From the NCBI GenBank assembly GCA_025993795.1, contig JAMQHL010000012.1:179382-243381 (forward strand): a stretch of 64,000 nucleotides of DNA. The letters run 5' to 3'. Numbering within the stretch: the first letter of the stretch is position 1; every line of letters starts with the position of its first letter. Position numbers and translations under genes: made by a program. The stretch is from Planctomycetota bacterium. Its GTDB lineage: Bacteria; Planctomycetota; UBA8742; UBA2392. The notes under the pieces were generated by a model, which worked only from the letters and a program-made list of their open reading frames with translations, was not told the origin of the DNA and did not search any database. This document shows, one piece after another, positions 8,893-18,400 of this stretch.

Positions 8893-9975
8893 TCACTGGT
8901 CTTCGGCGGGTTGGGCCGGTTCCGGCGGGATCGGTCGATCTGGTTCCGCTACCTGCTCTGGTGATGGTTCGTTGTCGGGCTCCGTTGACTTGGGTGGCTC
9001 CGGCTCTGTGCGCGCGGGGTGCGCCGACTGCTGGGCCTGGCGCCGGTCCACGGCGTTGGTGCGGGTAGAGCGTGCGGCCTTGGCGGCGTCGCGGGCTTCA
9101 CGCTCGGCCATGATTTTGGCGCGGCGCTCTTTGCGGTAGCGTCGGATGTCCTTCTCGTTCCATCCGGGTTCAAACTGGATTTCGCTGAGTTCGCGCTGTT
9201 CGCGGGTTCCGTCGCCGAAGTCCACCGTGACCTTCTGGCCCAGGATGTCCACGTTGCAGGCGTGGCACTCCTTGCCGTCGCAGGTGACGGGCTGGCCTTC
9301 CTGCGGGACGTTCTTGCGCAGTTCGTTGTAGAGGTCGTCTTCGTACTTGAGGCAGCATTTCAGGCGCCCGCATTGGCCGCTGATCTTGCCCGGGTCAAGG
9401 CTGATACGCTGAGTCTTGGCCATCTTCATGCCGACCGGCACAAAGTCGATGATGTAGCTTATGCAGCACAGTTCCTGGCCGCACACCCCGACGTCGCCGG
9501 TCAGGCGCGCAGCGTCACGGGCGCCCACCTGGCGCAATTCGACGCGCGCGTTCAGGGCCTCGTTGTATTCGCGCACGAAGTCGCGGAAGTCCACGCGGTC
9601 TTCGCTAGAAAAGTAGACCACAACCTTGTCGGCAGACAGAAGCCGCTCGGCATTCTCGAAGCGCATCGCCAGCTTGTGCTTCAGCGCCAGCTCTTTGAAC
9701 GCGCGGCGGTAGGGCTTGATGTCCATGGAGCGGTGGTCGCGAAACTGGTTGGAGTCGTCGATCGTTGGTTTGCGCAGCACCTCGCCGCCGATCTGGTCGC
9801 GCGGCCCAAGCTGCGGGTCGCCGGGCGCGGTCTTGACCTGCCCCAGCTCAACGCCGCGACGCGTCTTAAGCACCACGACATCATTGGCACGCAGCGCCAG
9901 GTCACGGGGGACCCGGAAGTACTCCATCGTGCGCAGGGTCGAATATCTGGCCAGAACCAGCATGAACACCGCCAT
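8893..9975 (-). CDS. ricT: PSP1/RicT (YaaT)-family Fe-S protein
   Basis: 360 residues; an ATG at 9963 is an equally good start. The PSP1 C-terminal domain contains V-V-L-K-T-R-R-G-V-E-L-G at the front. The family cysteines follow: G-V-C-G-Q-E-L-C-C around residue 175 and S-G-Q-C-G-R-L-K-C-C-L around residue 210. In Bacillus these bind [4Fe-4S] clusters in the RicT-RicA-RicF complex, which acts in RNA processing. Another C-D-G-K-E-C-H-A-C follows. The last ~80 residues are a disordered Pro/Glu/Arg tail not typical of the Bacillus protein. It is transcribed toward metG with a 100-nt gap holding a weak hairpin (8842-8860), and is divergent from the kinase gene. Confidence 0.9.
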   Translation of the reverse strand: MAVFMLVLARYSTLRTMEYFRVPRDLALRANDVVVLKTRRGVELGQVKTAPGDPQLGPRDQIGGEVLRKPTIDDSNQFRDHRSMDIKPYRRAFKELALKHKLAMRFENAERLLSADKVVVYFSSEDRVDFRDFVREYNEALNARVELRQVGARDAARLTGDVGVCGQELCCISYIIDFVPVGMKMAKTQRISLDPGKISGQCGRLKCCLKYEDDLYNELRKNVPQEGQPVTCDGKECHACNVDILGQKVTVDFGDGTREQRELSEIQFEPGWNEKDIRRYRKERRAKIMAEREARDAAKAARSTRTNAVDRRQAQQSAHPARTEPEPPKSTEPDNEPSPEQVAEPDRPIPPEPAQPAEDQ

Positions 9976-10073
9976 CAGCTGCCAAATCGAGAAACCTACG
10001 CTAGTTATGCAATTGTGGCAAGCACCGGTCAGGGGTGACGCTTCGCGGGCGCAACGATATACTTCCCCGGCCC

Positions 10074-12053
10074 ATGGCTGACCCTGTCACCGAACCAGAC
10101 TCAGGCACGTTGCAGAAGTGCCCCGCTTGCGGCGCGGACAACCCCGAGCCCGCAAAGTTCTGCATTAATTGCGGTGCGGGCCTGCGTGATTCAAAGCCCG
10201 ACGGCAAAGCTGTACCCGACGAGATTGGCCGCGTGATCCCCGGTGACGACCTGGTCTTTGAGGTCGAGGCCGTCAGCTATGACCCCGGCGTGGTCGTCGC
10301 CGACCGCTACACCGTAGAGCGCGAGCTTGGCCGCGGCGGCATGGGCACCGTGCTGCTGTGCCGCGACAAGTACCAGGAGAATGAGCTTTGCTGCCTGAAG
10401 GTGATCAACCCGCAGCTGATCGACAACGAGGACCTGGTTGAGCGCTTCAAGAGCGAAGGCCGCATTGCCCGCAAGATCCGGCACGCAGCGATCATTGCCA
10501 CTCACGACATCTTTGAGTGGAAAGGCCGCTGGCACATCAGCATGGAATTCTTTCCCGGCATCGTGCTGCGCAAGGTAATCAACGAGGCCGATTCCAGCGG
10601 GCAGGCTGTGCCCCTGAACGAAGCGGTTGCCATACTGGAAGCCATGCTGGAGGGCCTGACGGCTGCCCACCAGGTTACGGTTCACCGCGACCTCAAACCC
10701 GAAAACATCATGGTGCGCGGCAAGCCCGGCACTGCAGAGTTTCAGCTCAAGATTCTGGATTTCGGCATCGCCAAGAATTTTGAAGTCAGCAACGCCACCA
10801 TGGCCGAGGTTGCCATGGGCACCACCGGCTATATGGCCCCCGAACAGGCCCGCGACGCTGCAAACGTCGACGCCCGTGCTGACCTGTACGCCTGTACCGT
10901 GATGTTCTATGAGCTGCTGACCGGCCTGCTGCCCGTCGGCAACTATGAGCCTGTGACGGCGCTGCGGCCCGACCTGCCGCCATGGATTGACACGTTCGTT
11001 GACAAGGGCCTCAAGAGCCGGCCGGACGCGCGCTACCCCTCCGGCGTCGAAATGCGCAAGGTCATGCTTTCCGGCGGCGGCACTACCGACCAGCCGCCGA
11101 GCCATACCACCAAGATCCACACCAGCCCGCTCGTTGATCAGGACCGCGAGAAAGACCCGCTCAAGGCCGGTCGCTGGCTGCGCGTCAAACTGATGGATTC
11201 GCGGCAGGGCCTAGTGCATGCAGTGGCATACAGCCCCGACGGCGGCGTCTTTGCGACAGCAGGCGAAGACGGCACCGTGAAGGTGTGGGACAGCAAACGC
11301 CTGAAAATGATGGCCGAGCTCAAGGGCCACAGCGCATGGGTCAAGTCGCTGCACTTCAGCCCAAGCGGCAAAGTGCTTGCGTCCGGCAGCGGCGACAACA
11401 GCGTACGTATCTGGGATACGCGCACCTGGCGCGAAGCGGCAGTGATTGCCGGGCACGAGACGCCGGTGATTGCCGTACGCTTCAGCCCCGATGGGCACTT
11501 CCTGGCCAGCAGCGGCGCCGACCAGACGGCGGTGATGTGGGATACCACGAACTTCGAACCGGTCAGTGAAGTCCACGGTGGCGGCATCGCGGCGCTGAGT
11601 TTCAGCCCGGACGGGCTGCTGCTTGCCAGCGGAACACTGAACCAGAGTGTCGTGGTCTGGGACATGATGTCGGGCGACATGCTTGTGGAACTCAAGGGCC
11701 ACCGCGGCACGATCACCAGCCTGAGTTTCAGCCCGGACGGCCGTTACCTGCTTTCCGGCAGCGACGACAGCACGATCCGGGTGTACGAGATACCGGGGTT
11801 TGAGCGCACGCTGAAGATCCGCGACCATTCCAGCCTGGTCTGGAGCATCGCCTTTTCAGCGGACTCGCGCATCATGGCCAGCGCCGGCGAAGACCGCATC
11901 CTGGTGCTGCGCAGCGTGCAGGACTGGCAGGAGATCGCGACGTTCGCGGACCATCCCAAGGGCGTTTCCGGCGTTGCTTTCGGCCCCGACACCCGCAGCA
12001 TGGTCACGTGTGGACGCGAAGGCGGCATCGCGGCGTACTCGCTGCAGGTCTGA
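10074..12053 (+). CDS. Zinc-ribbon Ser/Thr protein kinase with C-terminal WD40 beta-propeller
   Basis: 659 residues. The start is the ATG before A-D-P-V-T-E-P. Residues ~12-35 are a C-P-A-C ... C-I-N-C zinc ribbon. Residues ~75-340 are a Hanks-type kinase: glycine loop L-G-R-G-G-M-G-T-V, K in C-L-K-V-I, catalytic H-R-D-L-K-P-E-N, D-F-G and the A-P-E motif (Y-M-A-P-E-Q). Residues ~375-659 hold seven WD40 repeats with F-S-P-D-G turns and V-W-D ends. No TM helix is evident, so it is probably cytoplasmic, with the propeller as a substrate-binding or scaffold platform. Such architectures are common in Planctomycetes. Targets are unknown. Confidence 0.95.
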   Translation: MADPVTEPDSGTLQKCPACGADNPEPAKFCINCGAGLRDSKPDGKAVPDEIGRVIPGDDLVFEVEAVSYDPGVVVADRYTVERELGRGGMGTVLLCRDKYQENELCCLKVINPQLIDNEDLVERFKSEGRIARKIRHAAIIATHDIFEWKGRWHISMEFFPGIVLRKVINEADSSGQAVPLNEAVAILEAMLEGLTAAHQVTVHRDLKPENIMVRGKPGTAEFQLKILDFGIAKNFEVSNATMAEVAMGTTGYMAPEQARDAANVDARADLYACTVMFYELLTGLLPVGNYEPVTALRPDLPPWIDTFVDKGLKSRPDARYPSGVEMRKVMLSGGGTTDQPPSHTTKIHTSPLVDQDREKDPLKAGRWLRVKLMDSRQGLVHAVAYSPDGGVFATAGEDGTVKVWDSKRLKMMAELKGHSAWVKSLHFSPSGKVLASGSGDNSVRIWDTRTWREAAVIAGHETPVIAVRFSPDGHFLASSGADQTAVMWDTTNFEPVSEVHGGGIAALSFSPDGLLLASGTLNQSVVVWDMMSGDMLVELKGHRGTITSLSFSPDGRYLLSGSDDSTIRVYEIPGFERTLKIRDHSSLVWSIAFSADSRIMASAGEDRILVLRSVQDWQEIATFADHPKGVSGVAFGPDTRSMVTCGREGGIAAYSLQV

Positions 12054-12619
12054 TACGCGCAAATAGAGTTCACAGCACACTGCACAGATCACCTGCCGCC
12101 AGTGCCCAGAGCCCGGTCTCTGCCCCTCGAGGGGGAAACTAGGACGGGCAATCTATGGCCGACGTCCGGCAGCTGGCCCAGGAAGAGTTCTCCGCATGTG
12201 GCTCCTGATTGCACAGCACTGGGTGGTCGCGCCTTCAGGACTGCTTGCAGTAGCCCGTATCTTCACATCAAACAGCGAGGAACCGCCATATGTGGGGCAA
12301 CCTGCGCCCGCAGTCATCACCGGCAGGCCTGTTGAGTATGGCGGCAGTCTCGGCCGCTCTTCAACGGACGCTGGAACGGGGGAAGCTGGAAGGGGATGGA
12401 ATTCGAGCTGTGGCAGAAGGCCCGATATGGCTTCTGCTTCGAACATCGTCTGACCCTGTCTGGTTCTGTTTCACGTGCCACACGTCAAATTCACCCGAAA
12501 CCGCTTGTGGGACGAGACTTGGCGGTTACAAAGGCATACCGGGATTGGAGTCGGCGGGCCCACGGGTGCGTGTTACTTTTCCACCGTCCCCATATAGGGA
12601 CGAGAAGGGAAGCAGAACC
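12054..12619. other. 566-bp gap without a supported gene
   Basis: Short frames exist on both strands (for example 12196-12453 plus), but none has a convincing ribosome-binding site or composition. A 12-bp palindrome CCCCTCGAGGGG lies at 12123-12134, about 70 nt after the kinase gene, and could act as a weak terminator. The promoter of the NfeD-flotillin operon should lie in the last 100-200 bp; no consensus elements stand out. Confidence 0.5.
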
Positions 12620-13171
12620 ATGGAAACCGTTCTTTACGTCTTGGCGGGGGTCTCAACGGCCTTCTTCGTGCTGCGCCTGATCCTGCTGTTTGTGGGCATC
12701 GAAGGCACAGACGGTGCCGATGCGGGCGGGCTTGCCGGCGACTTGAACGACGCCACGGCCGCAGCCGACTTCAAGATTTTCACGATGATGACGCTGATCG
12801 TGACCTTGATGGTCGGTTCATGGGGCTCGCTGTTGTTGCTGAGCATGGACCTGGCCCCCTGGATTTCCCTGGGCGGCGGATACCTCGCCGGCTTTGCCGC
12901 GGCCATGGCTGTGGGCTACGCGATTTTCTCCATGAAGAAGCTTGAAGCGGATGGCACGATCAAAGACTTCCACGCCGAGGGCCTCAAGGGCACCGTGTAC
13001 CTGAAGATCCCGGAAGCGGGCAAGGGCAAGGGCCAGGTGCAGGTCACGGTGCAGGGCCGGCTGCGCACGTACGATGCGGTGAGTGACGGGCCCGAAATTG
13101 AGAGCTTCAAACCGATCGTGGTGATGTCGAAGGTAGACGAGAGAACGCTGCGGGTGTGCCCGACGAACTGA
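12620..13171 (+). CDS. NfeD/YuaF-like membrane protein
   Basis: 183 residues from the ATG at 12620, preceded by AAGGGAAG. The frame is open ~110 codons upstream but without coding character. TM segments lie at residues ~4-25 and ~58-80, with a third at ~85-105. A soluble C-terminal domain of ~70 residues follows (G-L-K-G-T-V-Y-L-K-I-P-E-A-G-K-G-K-G-Q-V-Q-V), consistent with the OB-fold of NfeD-like proteins: a strand-rich domain with a P-x-x-G-x-G-x-V motif. NfeD proteins are encoded with flotillins and act on membrane organisation, as here. Its stop overlaps a possible GTG start of the next gene, which indicates translational coupling. Confidence 0.8.
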   Translation: METVLYVLAGVSTAFFVLRLILLFVGIEGTDGADAGGLAGDLNDATAAADFKIFTMMTLIVTLMVGSWGSLLLLSMDLAPWISLGGGYLAGFAAAMAVGYAIFSMKKLEADGTIKDFHAEGLKGTVYLKIPEAGKGKGQVQVTVQGRLRTYDAVSDGPEIESFKPIVVMSKVDERTLRVCPTN

Positions 13172-13755
13172 TCGGCGAAGGCGTGCTGATGCTGTTGCTG
13201 ACTGAGGCGGAACTTGCAGTTGTAGTCGTGGTGATGCTGTTGCTGGCTTTGGTATTGCCGGTGGTGCTGCTGGCAAAGAGCTACCGCCGCTGCCCGCCGA
13301 ACCGGATGCTGGTCGTGTACGGGCAAGGCATACCGAACGGAAGCAAATGCATACGTGGCGGAGGGGTGCTGGTCTGGCCGATCATCCAGGACTGTGCGGA
13401 GCTTTCGCTGGAACCGATCAGAGTGCCGATTGTGGTGGAGCGCATCTTTACCCATGGCAACGACGCAGTCGAAGTGAACGCAGTAGTTACCGTTGCGATT
13501 GGTCAGGGCGAGAGAATGTCCGCCAACGCCGCGGAAAGGCTGATCGGACTGGACGAGCGCGCGATTGAAACAATGGTGCGCGACATCCTGGTCGGCAACC
13601 TGCGCAGAACAGTGGCCATGCGGGAACTGGCAGAAGTGAAGGGCGACAGCGAAAAGCTAAGCGCCCAAGCGACAGAAGACGCGGCACCAGAAGTAGGCAA
13701 AGTGGGTCTGGAGATACTGAGCTACAAAATTGACAGGGTGATTGAGAAGGCTTGA
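13156..13755 (+). CDS. Truncated SPFH/flotillin paralogue
   Basis: 199 residues from a GTG overlapping the preceding stop; the ATG at 13189 is an alternative and gives a cleaner N-terminal TM segment. After one TM segment it carries the same signature as the full flotillin downstream: Y-R-R-C-P-P-N-R-M-L-V-V-Y-G, then G-G-x-V-L-V-W-P-I-I-Q-D, A-A-E-R-L-I-G-L-D and V-G-L-E-I-L-S-Y. It stops at the end of the SPFH domain and lacks the long Ala/Glu coiled coil. It is therefore a partial tandem duplicate rather than a random fragment: the frame is intact and it sits in the operon. It might co-assemble with or cap flotillin oligomers (inference). Confidence 0.8.
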   Translation: MPDELIGEGVLMLLLTEAELAVVVVVMLLLALVLPVVLLAKSYRRCPPNRMLVVYGQGIPNGSKCIRGGGVLVWPIIQDCAELSLEPIRVPIVVERIFTHGNDAVEVNAVVTVAIGQGERMSANAAERLIGLDERAIETMVRDILVGNLRRTVAMRELAEVKGDSEKLSAQATEDAAPEVGKVGLEILSYKIDRVIEKA

Positions 13756-13807
13756 TTGCCGCCATAGCGGCTGAACGCACATACAGCAGCAAACAAAGGA
13801 GCGGGCT

Positions 13808-15379
13808 ATGTTTCTTGGACTGGACACGGGACTACTGATTGTCATCTTCGTGATGGCGCTGGCGGCTGCGATCATCCTGCCCATCGTCATGGTCGTCAAG
13901 TACTACCGGCGTTGCCCCAGTAACAAAGTACTGGTGGTGTTCGGTAAGGGCGTCGGCGGCGGGGCTGCCAAGACGATCCATGGTGGCGCGGCGCTGGTGT
14001 GGCCGTTGATCCAGGACTATGCCTACCTGTCACTTGAGCCGATCACCGTCGAAATCGACCTGCGCGGCGCACTGAGCAAGAAGAACATTCGCGTGAACGT
14101 TCCCAGCAGCTTCACCATCGGCATCGGCACCCGGCCCCAGATGATGCAGAACGCAGCCGAGCGTCTGCTGGGCCTTGACGACCGCCAGGTGCACAACCAG
14201 GCCGCAGACATCATCATCGGCCAGTTGCGCCTGGTGATCGCGACCCTGGGCATCGAAGAAATCAACCAGGACCGCGAAACCTTCCTGAAGCTGATCAACG
14301 AAAACGTCGCCTCTGAGCTGAACAAGATCGGCTTGGAAGTGATCAACGTGAACATCCGCGACATCACCGACGAATCGGGATACATCGAAGCGATTGGTAA
14401 GCGCGCCGCCAGCGAAGCCATCAACCAAGCGCGCGTCGAAGTGGCCGAGCAGGAAAAGTTGGGCGCGACCGGCGAAGCGGTGCAGAACCGTGAACGCGTG
14501 ATCTCGGTGTCCGACGAACAGGCCAAGGCCACGGAAGGCAAGAAGAAGGCCGAGCGCGACCAGCGTATTGCGGTGGCGAGGCTTGAGGCCGAAGGTCGCG
14601 CGGCTGAAGCAGCGGCGCAAAGGCAGCAGGAAGTCGCCGTGGCGCGCGAAGCGGCACAGACCGAAACCGGCCGCAAAGAGGCCGATATGCAACGTCGCGT
14701 TCAAGTGGCGACGTACGAAAGCAAAGCCATCGACGGCGAAAACACGTCCAAGGCAGAAATCGCCGAGCGCAATGCAACGCTTGCCGAGGCGCAGGCCGAA
14801 GCGACCCGCCGCGGCGAAGTCGCCCGCGTCGAGGCCCAGCGCATGGTGTTCGAGAAAGAGCGCCAGCTTGAAACCGCGCGCCTGGAGAAAGAGATCATCG
14901 TTCAGGAAGAGATCGACAAGCGCCGCGTGGAGATTGAAGCCGAAGCCGTCGCCGAACGCCGCCGCCGCGAGGCCAAGGGTGATGCCGACGCCATCCTGAT
15001 GAAGTACGAAGCCGAAGCCGAAGGTATCCGCAAGGTGTTGGTCGCCAAGGCCGCCGGTTACAACGAGCTGGTCAAGGCCTGCGCCGAGCGCCCGGACATC
15101 GCGCCTACGCTGCTGCTGATCGAAAAGATGCCCGAGCTGGTCGCCCAGCAGGTCAAGGCGGTCCAGAACCTCAAGATCGACAAGGTTACCGTGTGGGACG
15201 GCGGCAACAGCAGTGGCAACGGAAAGGGCGGCACCGCCGGCTTTCTCAGCAGCCTGATTGGCGCGCTGCCACCGATTCACGAACTGGCCGAGCAGGCGGG
15301 TGTGGAGTTGCCGGGTTATCTTGGCCGCATGCACAAGTCCGAGGCCGAAGGCATCGAAAAGGGCAAAGCCAAGGCCTAG
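13808..15379 (+). CDS. floT: Flotillin-family protein
   Basis: 523 residues. AAAGGAG lies about 8 nt before the ATG. Residues 8-32 form an N-terminal membrane segment. Residues ~35-185 are the SPFH domain (Y-Y-R-R-C-P-S-N-K-V-L-V-V-F-G; G-A-A-L-V-W-P-L-I-Q-D; Q-N-A-A-E-R-L-L-G-L). Residues ~190-420 are a long Glu/Ala/Arg coiled coil with the E-A-E repeats of flotillins. The C-terminus has the hydrophobic K-M-P-E-L-V-A-Q-Q region and a glycine-rich stretch. Flotillins form large oligomers on the cytoplasmic face that organise membrane microdomains. The third gene of an NfeD-SPFH-flotillin operon, like Bacillus yuaF-floT. Confidence 0.93.
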   Translation: MFLGLDTGLLIVIFVMALAAAIILPIVMVVKYYRRCPSNKVLVVFGKGVGGGAAKTIHGGAALVWPLIQDYAYLSLEPITVEIDLRGALSKKNIRVNVPSSFTIGIGTRPQMMQNAAERLLGLDDRQVHNQAADIIIGQLRLVIATLGIEEINQDRETFLKLINENVASELNKIGLEVINVNIRDITDESGYIEAIGKRAASEAINQARVEVAEQEKLGATGEAVQNRERVISVSDEQAKATEGKKKAERDQRIAVARLEAEGRAAEAAAQRQQEVAVAREAAQTETGRKEADMQRRVQVATYESKAIDGENTSKAEIAERNATLAEAQAEATRRGEVARVEAQRMVFEKERQLETARLEKEIIVQEEIDKRRVEIEAEAVAERRRREAKGDADAILMKYEAEAEGIRKVLVAKAAGYNELVKACAERPDIAPTLLLIEKMPELVAQQVKAVQNLKIDKVTVWDGGNSSGNGKGGTAGFLSSLIGALPPIHELAEQAGVELPGYLGRMHKSEAEGIEKGKAKA

Positions 15380-15401
15380 TTCTCGGGCAACGATGGAACA
15401 C

Positions 15402-15427
15402 AAACCCCCGGAGCAATCCGGGGGTTT
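15402..15427. terminator. Bidirectional intrinsic terminator
   Basis: AAACCCCCGGA (15402-15412), a GCAA tetraloop and TCCGGGGGTTT (15417-15427): a perfect 11-bp stem with T runs readable on both strands. It sits between the convergent flotillin and PP2C-STAND genes. Confidence 0.95.
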
Positions 15428-15451
15428 GGCTTTGGCAGGTCAGCAGCGAAG

Positions 15452-18400
15452 TCATGGCAGGCGTGGTCTGCGCCTTGGAATTGCACCGCGCGGGCGTTTG
15501 CGAGCGTTGCTTAACGGCGGTGGTGTGTTCAGCGCTTTGCGCATGCGTGGGCGGCTGGGCCCGGTGCTTGGACAGTGGGTGGTCGTCCTGGCCTGCAACT
15601 CCCTGGCGAGGGTATCGGCTTCGGCGAGCATTTTGGGGGTCGCCGCGCTGGGGTGTGCCACGGTGCCCTCGCGCATGGCGGCAAGCACCTCTTGCGCCTC
15701 TGCGAGGTCGCCGATTTCGGAAAGGCACCGCGCCAGCGACAGCTCAGCGCCCAGCAAGGGCACCAGGTCCAGCGTCCGCACCTCCTGGGTTGCCTGGCGC
15801 AGCGTGTCGACGGCGCTGTGCAGTGCCGCCGGTTTCTTCTGCTCGCGCCAGATACGGCAGTACAGTTCGCCAATGTTGGAAAGTTGAACCAGCGCGCTAC
15901 GCACGTCTCCCTGGTCCATCAGGATTGCATGTGCACGTTCAAAGGCTGCAAGCGCGTGGTCCAGGTCGCCAAGGTCCATGCGCAGCGCGGCGATGTTGCC
16001 CTCGGCCAATGCTTCCCCGGTAACGGATTTGATCTCGCGGCTGATCTTCAGGGCGAGTTGCGCCTGCTCGAGGGCTTCGCGCTTTCGGCCTTGCTCAAAA
16101 TAGATGCGCGCCAGCGTGTTCAGGTGCGCGACTTCGGCGTGCGGGCGACCGATCTCGCGGCAGATGCGCAGGCAGCGCAGCATGCAGGCCTCGGCCTGCT
16201 GACGCTCACCCTTCTGGTGCATGACAAGCGCAAGCGCGCCTAGGCAGTTGGCCTCGATGGCGCGCTCCGCTTCGGCCTGGGCAATGCGTACTGACTCGCG
16301 CAGTACCCGTTGCGCCTCGTCAAGTTCGCCGCGTCGCTGATGCAGGCGCCCAAGGTTGTACAACGTGACCGCTTCCTGCACGTAGTCGCCGTGGTCGCGG
16401 GCCGCCTTCAGCGCGCGCTCAAAGCACGGCAGCGCCTCGGCCATACGGCCGACCTGCGTGTACAGAATTCCAAGCCTTTCCAACGCTGCAGCCTGCCGCA
16501 GCGGCCCAAGCCCCGGCAGCGCCATGGCCCTTTTCAGCGCGTCGCCTGCCTGCTCCAGTTCTCCCAGCGTGTACAGCGCGATCGCCCGGGTCATCAGCGA
16601 GGTATAGAGCGCCGCACCATCCACCCGCAGCGGTGCCAACGCTTCGTCTACCTGCAACGGAAGGTCCTGCACCTTTACCTGCGCCTCGGTCAACACCAGC
16701 CAGGTCCAGACCTCGCTTGCCGGCTTGACGGCTGATTTGTAGCGGCGCAGCAGGTGCTCCGCCCGTTGCTGTTCTCCGCCGCGGTGCAGGCGTTGGGCAA
16801 TGATGACGGTTGCCCATGCGCCTAGGTCGGGTTCGGTGGCGTGCTCCGCGACTTCGAGCAGCGCCTGTGTCTCGGCCTTGCAACGGCGCGAAGCCAGCGG
16901 CGTTGCGCCCTCAAGGTCCAGTCGCCACCACTTCACCGCATAGTCAACCAGTGCCCGTGCCGCGCGTTTGCGTGCGTTTTCTTCAATGCTTGAAGCCTGC
17001 AGCCGCCGCAGCGCGAACATGCGCACGGATTCATACAGACGAAAGCGCCGTTCGTTCTTGATTTCGGGCAGCTCTTCCGACAGCAGCAGATGGTGTCGGA
17101 TCAGGACTTGCAGCTGGTCCGCAGCGGCTGGCCCGTCCGGCGTCTGCAGCGCCGCCTCCGCCACATCAAGCTGAAAGCCGTCAGGAAGCACCGACAGGCG
17201 CAGCAACGCCTCCTGCGCCGCAGGCTCCAGCAGGTCCAGGCTCCAGGCCAGTGTGCCTTCCAGGGTGCTGCGCGCGTCGGCGCCGCTGCCCTTCAGCAGT
17301 TCAAACCGGCTGTCCAGCCTCTCCAGTATCTGCTTTGGCGACAACACACCGACGCGGGCGGCGGCAAGCTCGATTGCCATCGGGATGCCGTCAAGCCTGC
17401 GGCATATGCCGGCAACATCCAGCGCGTTTGCTTCGGTCAGACTGAAGCCCGGGTCACTCTGCTGCGCGCGACGCGTGAACAGCACCACAGCTGGCGCCTC
17501 GGTGATCGCGGGCAGAAGCTGCGACTCCTTGCCTCCGGTGTGCCGGCGCGGCAGAGCCAATGGCTTGACCGTGAGCGTTACCTCGCCCGGCGCGCCCAAA
17601 CCGACACGGCTCGTGCAGAGCACCTTCAACTCCGGGACGCGGGAGCGCCATTCCTTGATGCACAGCGCAACGGCGCTGCCGCTGCCCTCACAGTTGTCCA
17701 GGATCACCAGCACCGGGCCGCCGGTGCCGGTGCGGCTTTGCAGTGCGTTGGCAATGCGCATGCCGAGGTTCGCGTCATCGTCGCTCAGCTTCAGGGTTGC
17801 GCCGACCAGCCGGCAGACCTCGGCCAGGCCGGTTGCGGCTTGCAGGTCGATGAAGAAGACGCCGCCGGGGAAGTCCGGCGCACCGCTGCGGGCGGTCTCC
17901 GCGGCGACGCGGGTCTTGCCGACGCCGGCGGGGCCGGTCAGCGTGATGACGGGTACGTCCTTGAGGCGCAGCAGGCGTGAGGTTTCGGCCAGGTCCCGCG
18001 CCCGCCCGATGAGTTCAGTGGTGAACACGGGCAGGCCCTCGGGCCCGCCGCTGGAAATGCGCAGCGGCACCGGGTCGCGCGGCTTTTCCTGCACGCGCAG
18101 CGCAAGCATGGTTTCATCATCGGAGATGGTTGCCCCGGCGCGAAAAGCATCGACGTCGGCCTGGATCAGTTTCAGCAGTTGCGCTGCGGGCGTATCGACC
18201 TGTCCGTGCAGCCGCGCCAGCAGGCGTTCTTCACCGTACATCGCGCGCTGGGCGTTAAAGGCCTCAGTGATGCCGTCGGTATAGAGCAGCAACACGTCAT
18301 CGGGCAGCAGTTGCACCTGCACTTCCTTGATGTGCTTCTGCATTTCAGACGACGGCAGAACCCCGAGCACCGGCGCGTTGCCCTGCCCCCATTTGCTCTT

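Noticed and set aside
12196-12453. An 85-codon frame in the gap before the NfeD gene
   Set aside because: No ribosome-binding site and no family-like pattern; the opposite strand is equally open.
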